The position numbers and the translations under genes were made by a program. Under the pieces are notes generated by a model. That model ran no database searches and was not told the origin of the DNA. It saw only the letters and a program-made list of their open reading frames with translations. Positions 5,874-7,977 of a DNA stretch of 7,977 nt are shown here, piece after piece. Source of the DNA: Bacteroidota bacterium (GTDB lineage Bacteria > Bacteroidota > Bacteroidia > Chitinophagales > Chitinophagaceae). Location of the stretch: the NCBI GenBank assembly GCA_023415275.1, contig JAEZLJ010000035.1:1-7977 (forward strand). The letters are read 5' to 3'. Numbering within the stretch: the stretch's first letter is position 1; each line of letters starts with the position of its first letter.

Positions 5874-6884
5874 ATGCCTTCAAACGCTAACAGACAATTT
5901 CTTGATTTTGAGAAGCCAATTAAAGACCTGATTGATGAGATAGAGAAGTTGAAACATGCAGCTGAGCATAAAAAGATCGACTACTCAGAAATGATCAACA
6001 AACTTGATCAGCAAATACTTGAACGCAGAAAAGAAGTTACTCAGAATCTAACAGCCTGGCAAAAAGTACAGTTGAGCAGGCATCCCGATCGCCCCTATAC
6101 ATTGAAATACATTCAAAACATGACCACCAATTTTGTGGAATTGTTTGGAGACCGAAATGTGAAGGACGACAAGGCGATGATAGGTGGTTTTGCTATGCTG
6201 GAAGGTGAAACAGTAATGATCATTGGTCAACAAAAGGGGATTAATACCAAGACACGTCAACTAAGAAACTTTGGAATGGCTAATCCCGAGGGGTACAGGA
6301 AAGCTTTACGCCTGATGCGCCTGGCTGAAAAATTTAATAAGCCTATCATTACTTTAATAGATACGCCTGGTGCTTATCCTGGCCTGGAAGCGGAAGAGCG
6401 TGGACAGGGAGAAGCCATTGCCCGGAATATCTATGAAATGATTCGCCTGAAAGTGCCGGTGATCTGTGTGATTATTGGTGAAGGTGCCTCAGGTGGTGCC
6501 TTGGGTATTGGAGTTGGGGATAGGGTATATATGATGGAAAATACCTGGTACACAGTAATCTCTCCTGAAAGCTGCAGTTCAATTCTATGGCGCAGCTGGG
6601 ATAAAAAGGAAATTGCTGCCGAGCAGTTAAAACTCACGGCGGATAATATGAAACAATTCGGATTGGTGGATGGTATCATACCCGAACCTGCAGGTGGTGC
6701 ACATTGGGATTACGTAGAGGCGGCTCAAATACTTAAAGATCACCTGGTGAAAGTATTGAATGAACTCAAGCCGCTTTCATCTGAAGAACGCATTAATCAA
6801 CGAATTGAGAAATTCGGCAAAATGGGTTTCTGGCAGGAAACATCTGAAAATGCCGCTGTTCAATTACAAGGAAAAACCAACTAA
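5874..6884 (+). CDS. accA: Acetyl-CoA carboxylase carboxyltransferase subunit alpha
   Basis: AccA with AccD transfers CO2 from biotin-AccB to acetyl-CoA, giving malonyl-CoA for fatty acid synthesis. The 336-residue length is slightly above E. coli AccA (319), mostly from a longer C-terminal tail. The N-terminus has the family opening QFLDFEKPI and a charged helical segment (about 12-58). The crotonase-fold core follows: RHPDRPYTL (69-77), FGDRNVKDDKAMIGG, NFGMANPEGYRKALRLM (132-148), IDTPGAYPG (162-170), and EERGQGEAIARN. The oxyanion-hole region is GEGASGGALGIGVGD (202-216), with the Gly207-Gly208 pair, and VISPESCSSILW (228-239) closes the core. The GGAHWD motif (274-279) also matches E. 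coli GGAHRN. accD is not in the window, and accB/accC are about 4 kb away on the opposite strand. dapA follows after 27 nt, likely on the same transcript. Confidence 0.97.
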   Translation: MPSNANRQFLDFEKPIKDLIDEIEKLKHAAEHKKIDYSEMINKLDQQILERRKEVTQNLTAWQKVQLSRHPDRPYTLKYIQNMTTNFVELFGDRNVKDDKAMIGGFAMLEGETVMIIGQQKGINTKTRQLRNFGMANPEGYRKALRLMRLAEKFNKPIITLIDTPGAYPGLEAEERGQGEAIARNIYEMIRLKVPVICVIIGEGASGGALGIGVGDRVYMMENTWYTVISPESCSSILWRSWDKKEIAAEQLKLTADNMKQFGLVDGIIPEPAGGAHWDYVEAAQILKDHLVKVLNELKPLSSEERINQRIEKFGKMGFWQETSENAAVQLQGKTN

Positions 6885-6911
6885 TTATTTATACAAATTA
6901 TCAGTAATAAT

Positions 6912-7799
6912 ATGTCAGTAAGAGATTTACTAAAAGGAACCGGGGTAGCATTGATAACACCATTCAAAAAAGATGGCGCTGTAGATTTTGATGGCCTGGG
7001 CAAACTAATTGACTATGTGATCACGGAGGGGGTTAATTATGTTGTCACCCTGGGCACCACCGGAGAGACACCTACCCTGACCAAAGAAGAAAAAATAGAG
7101 ATCGTAAACTTCACTTATTCCAGTGTTTCAGAAAGGGTGCCTGTAGTAGTAGGAATTGGTGGCAACGATACAAGGTCTGTGATCAATGATCTGGAAACAT
7201 ACCCCTTGGATAAAGCCACTGCTATACTTTCTGCCAGTCCTTATTATAACAAGCCCTCTCAGGAAGGTATATTTCAACATTATAAAGCAATAGCCGGAGC
7301 CACATCAAAACCCATTTTGCTTTACAATGTTCCTGGAAGAACCGGAAGCAATATAACTGCCGAAACAACCATCAGGCTGGCTACAGAAGTAGATAATATT
7401 CATGGCATCAAAGAAGCCAGTGGGAATATGAACCAATGCATGCAAATACTGCGCGATAAACCACAAGAGTTCCTGGTGGTCAGTGGAGATGACAACCTGG
7501 CTCTGGCCCAGATTGCATGTGGCATGCGGGGCATCATTAGTGTGGCAGCCAATTGTTTTGCGAAGGATCTTTGTGCCATGGTAGATGCAGCCATACAGGA
7601 TGACTTTACAACAGCAAGAGTTTTGAATAATAAATTATTAATGGGATATGAGCTTTTATTTGCTGAAAATAATCCCGCAGGAGTTAAAGCCGTTCTCTCT
7701 GAAATGGGAATTATTGAAAACAATTTACGCTTACCCCTGGTTCCTCTTAGCGCCGGCATTCATAAACAAATTCAGGAATACCTTACCAAGCTGAAATGA
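6912..7799 (+). CDS. dapA: 4-hydroxy-tetrahydrodipicolinate synthase
   Basis: DapA condenses pyruvate with aspartate semialdehyde, the committed step to diaminopimelate (peptidoglycan) and lysine, in the cytoplasm. The 295 residues form one TIM barrel of normal family length (E. coli 292). Catalytic residues are visible: GTTGE (48-52; Thr49, Thr50), SPYYNKPSQEG with Tyr112, YNVPGRTG (138-145; Tyr138 and substrate-binding Arg143), and IKEASGN with Lys167 as the Schiff-base lysine. At the allosteric lysine site, residues aligned to E. coli Ala49, His53, His56 and Glu84 are Pro54, Lys58, Lys61 and Ser89, while Asn80 is kept as Asn85. That pattern suggests reduced or no lysine feedback (inference). 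The gene follows accA by 27 nt and the next gene starts 4 nt after its stop, which suggests an operon. Confidence 0.97.
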   Translation: MSVRDLLKGTGVALITPFKKDGAVDFDGLGKLIDYVITEGVNYVVTLGTTGETPTLTKEEKIEIVNFTYSSVSERVPVVVGIGGNDTRSVINDLETYPLDKATAILSASPYYNKPSQEGIFQHYKAIAGATSKPILLYNVPGRTGSNITAETTIRLATEVDNIHGIKEASGNMNQCMQILRDKPQEFLVVSGDDNLALAQIACGMRGIISVAANCFAKDLCAMVDAAIQDDFTTARVLNNKLLMGYELLFAENNPAGVKAVLSEMGIIENNLRLPLVPLSAGIHKQIQEYLTKLK

Positions 7800-7803
7800 T
7801 GCA

Positions 7804-7977
7804 ATGAGTAATAAAGGGATCTTCTTCTGCCTCTTTTTTATATTTTCATTCTTTTCATTAAATGCCCAGCATAAAGTTACTTTTATAGTAAACCGGTTGC
7901 CTGCTTATCATAACAGCACTGAAAACTTATACCTTGCAGGCTCATTTAATGGTTGGAATCCCGGCAATGATCAATAT
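7804..7977 (+). CDS. Secreted protein with N-terminal glycogen/starch-binding-like module (5' part only)
   Basis: Only the first 58 codons are present; the gene runs off the right edge. Residues 1-21 form a very hydrophobic, Phe-rich signal peptide with cleavage SLNA|Q22. The mature part starts HKVTFIVNRLP, and ENLYLAGSFNGWNP follows (about residues 40-53). The strand followed by GSFNGWNP is typical of CBM48/CBM20-like or AMPK glycogen-binding modules, where the Trp contacts glucan. In Bacteroidota I recall such modules at the N-terminus of secreted esterases and glycoside hydrolases, but the catalytic part is not visible, so the function is open. The ATG lies 4 nt after the dapA stop. This fits co-transcription, though a secreted polysaccharide-related protein is an odd partner for dapA. 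Confidence 0.7.
   Translation, partial: MSNKGIFFCLFFIFSFFSLNAQHKVTFIVNRLPAYHNSTENLYLAGSFNGWNPGNDQY

Noticed and set aside
7400..7759. 119-codon minus-strand reading frame
   Set aside because: It is fully antisense to dapA, whose catalytic residues are all in place; the translation resembles nothing.

Overview
The window looks like chromosomal DNA from a Bacteroidota bacterium, most likely of the Chitinophagaceae type. The sequence-based reasons are moderate GC, near-absence of Shine-Dalgarno sites, TAnnTTTG-type -7 promoter elements, three secreted proteins whose signal peptides all end in Ala with Gln at +1, and an EF-P with a loop that I recall from Chitinophaga relatives. The family placement is from memory and would need a database search.

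Left part (1-2471, minus strand): efp (elongation factor P), a strong hairpin terminator, then accB (biotin carboxyl carrier protein) and accC (biotin carboxylase, GTG start, cut by the left edge after 367 codons). AccB and AccC form the first half-reaction of acetyl-CoA carboxylase.

Middle (2472-5758): a divergent intergenic region with two adjoining dyads and an efp -7 element. Then comes an 862-aa outer-membrane protein made of a signal peptide, an N-terminal domain with a CotH/HipA-like kinase-type motif pattern, a GG-x-D hairpin module and a C-terminal Omp85-type barrel with an LRGF motif. It is followed by a small periplasmic thioredoxin-fold protein (CSHC) with its own -7 element.

Right part (5874-7977, plus strand): accA (carboxyltransferase alpha), dapA (4-hydroxy-tetrahydrodipicolinate synthase, lysine/diaminopimelate pathway) and the first 58 codons of a secreted protein with a glycogen/starch-binding-like module. 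They are spaced 27 and 4 nt apart, which suggests one transcript.

The window thus holds three of the four usual acetyl-CoA carboxylase subunits in two oppositely oriented groups; accD is not here. Malonyl-CoA supply (acc genes) and diaminopimelate supply (dapA) are envelope-related housekeeping. The least described item is the outer-membrane fusion protein. No mobile elements, CRISPR arrays, tRNA or rRNA genes were seen, and no gene-free stretch exceeds 300 bases.
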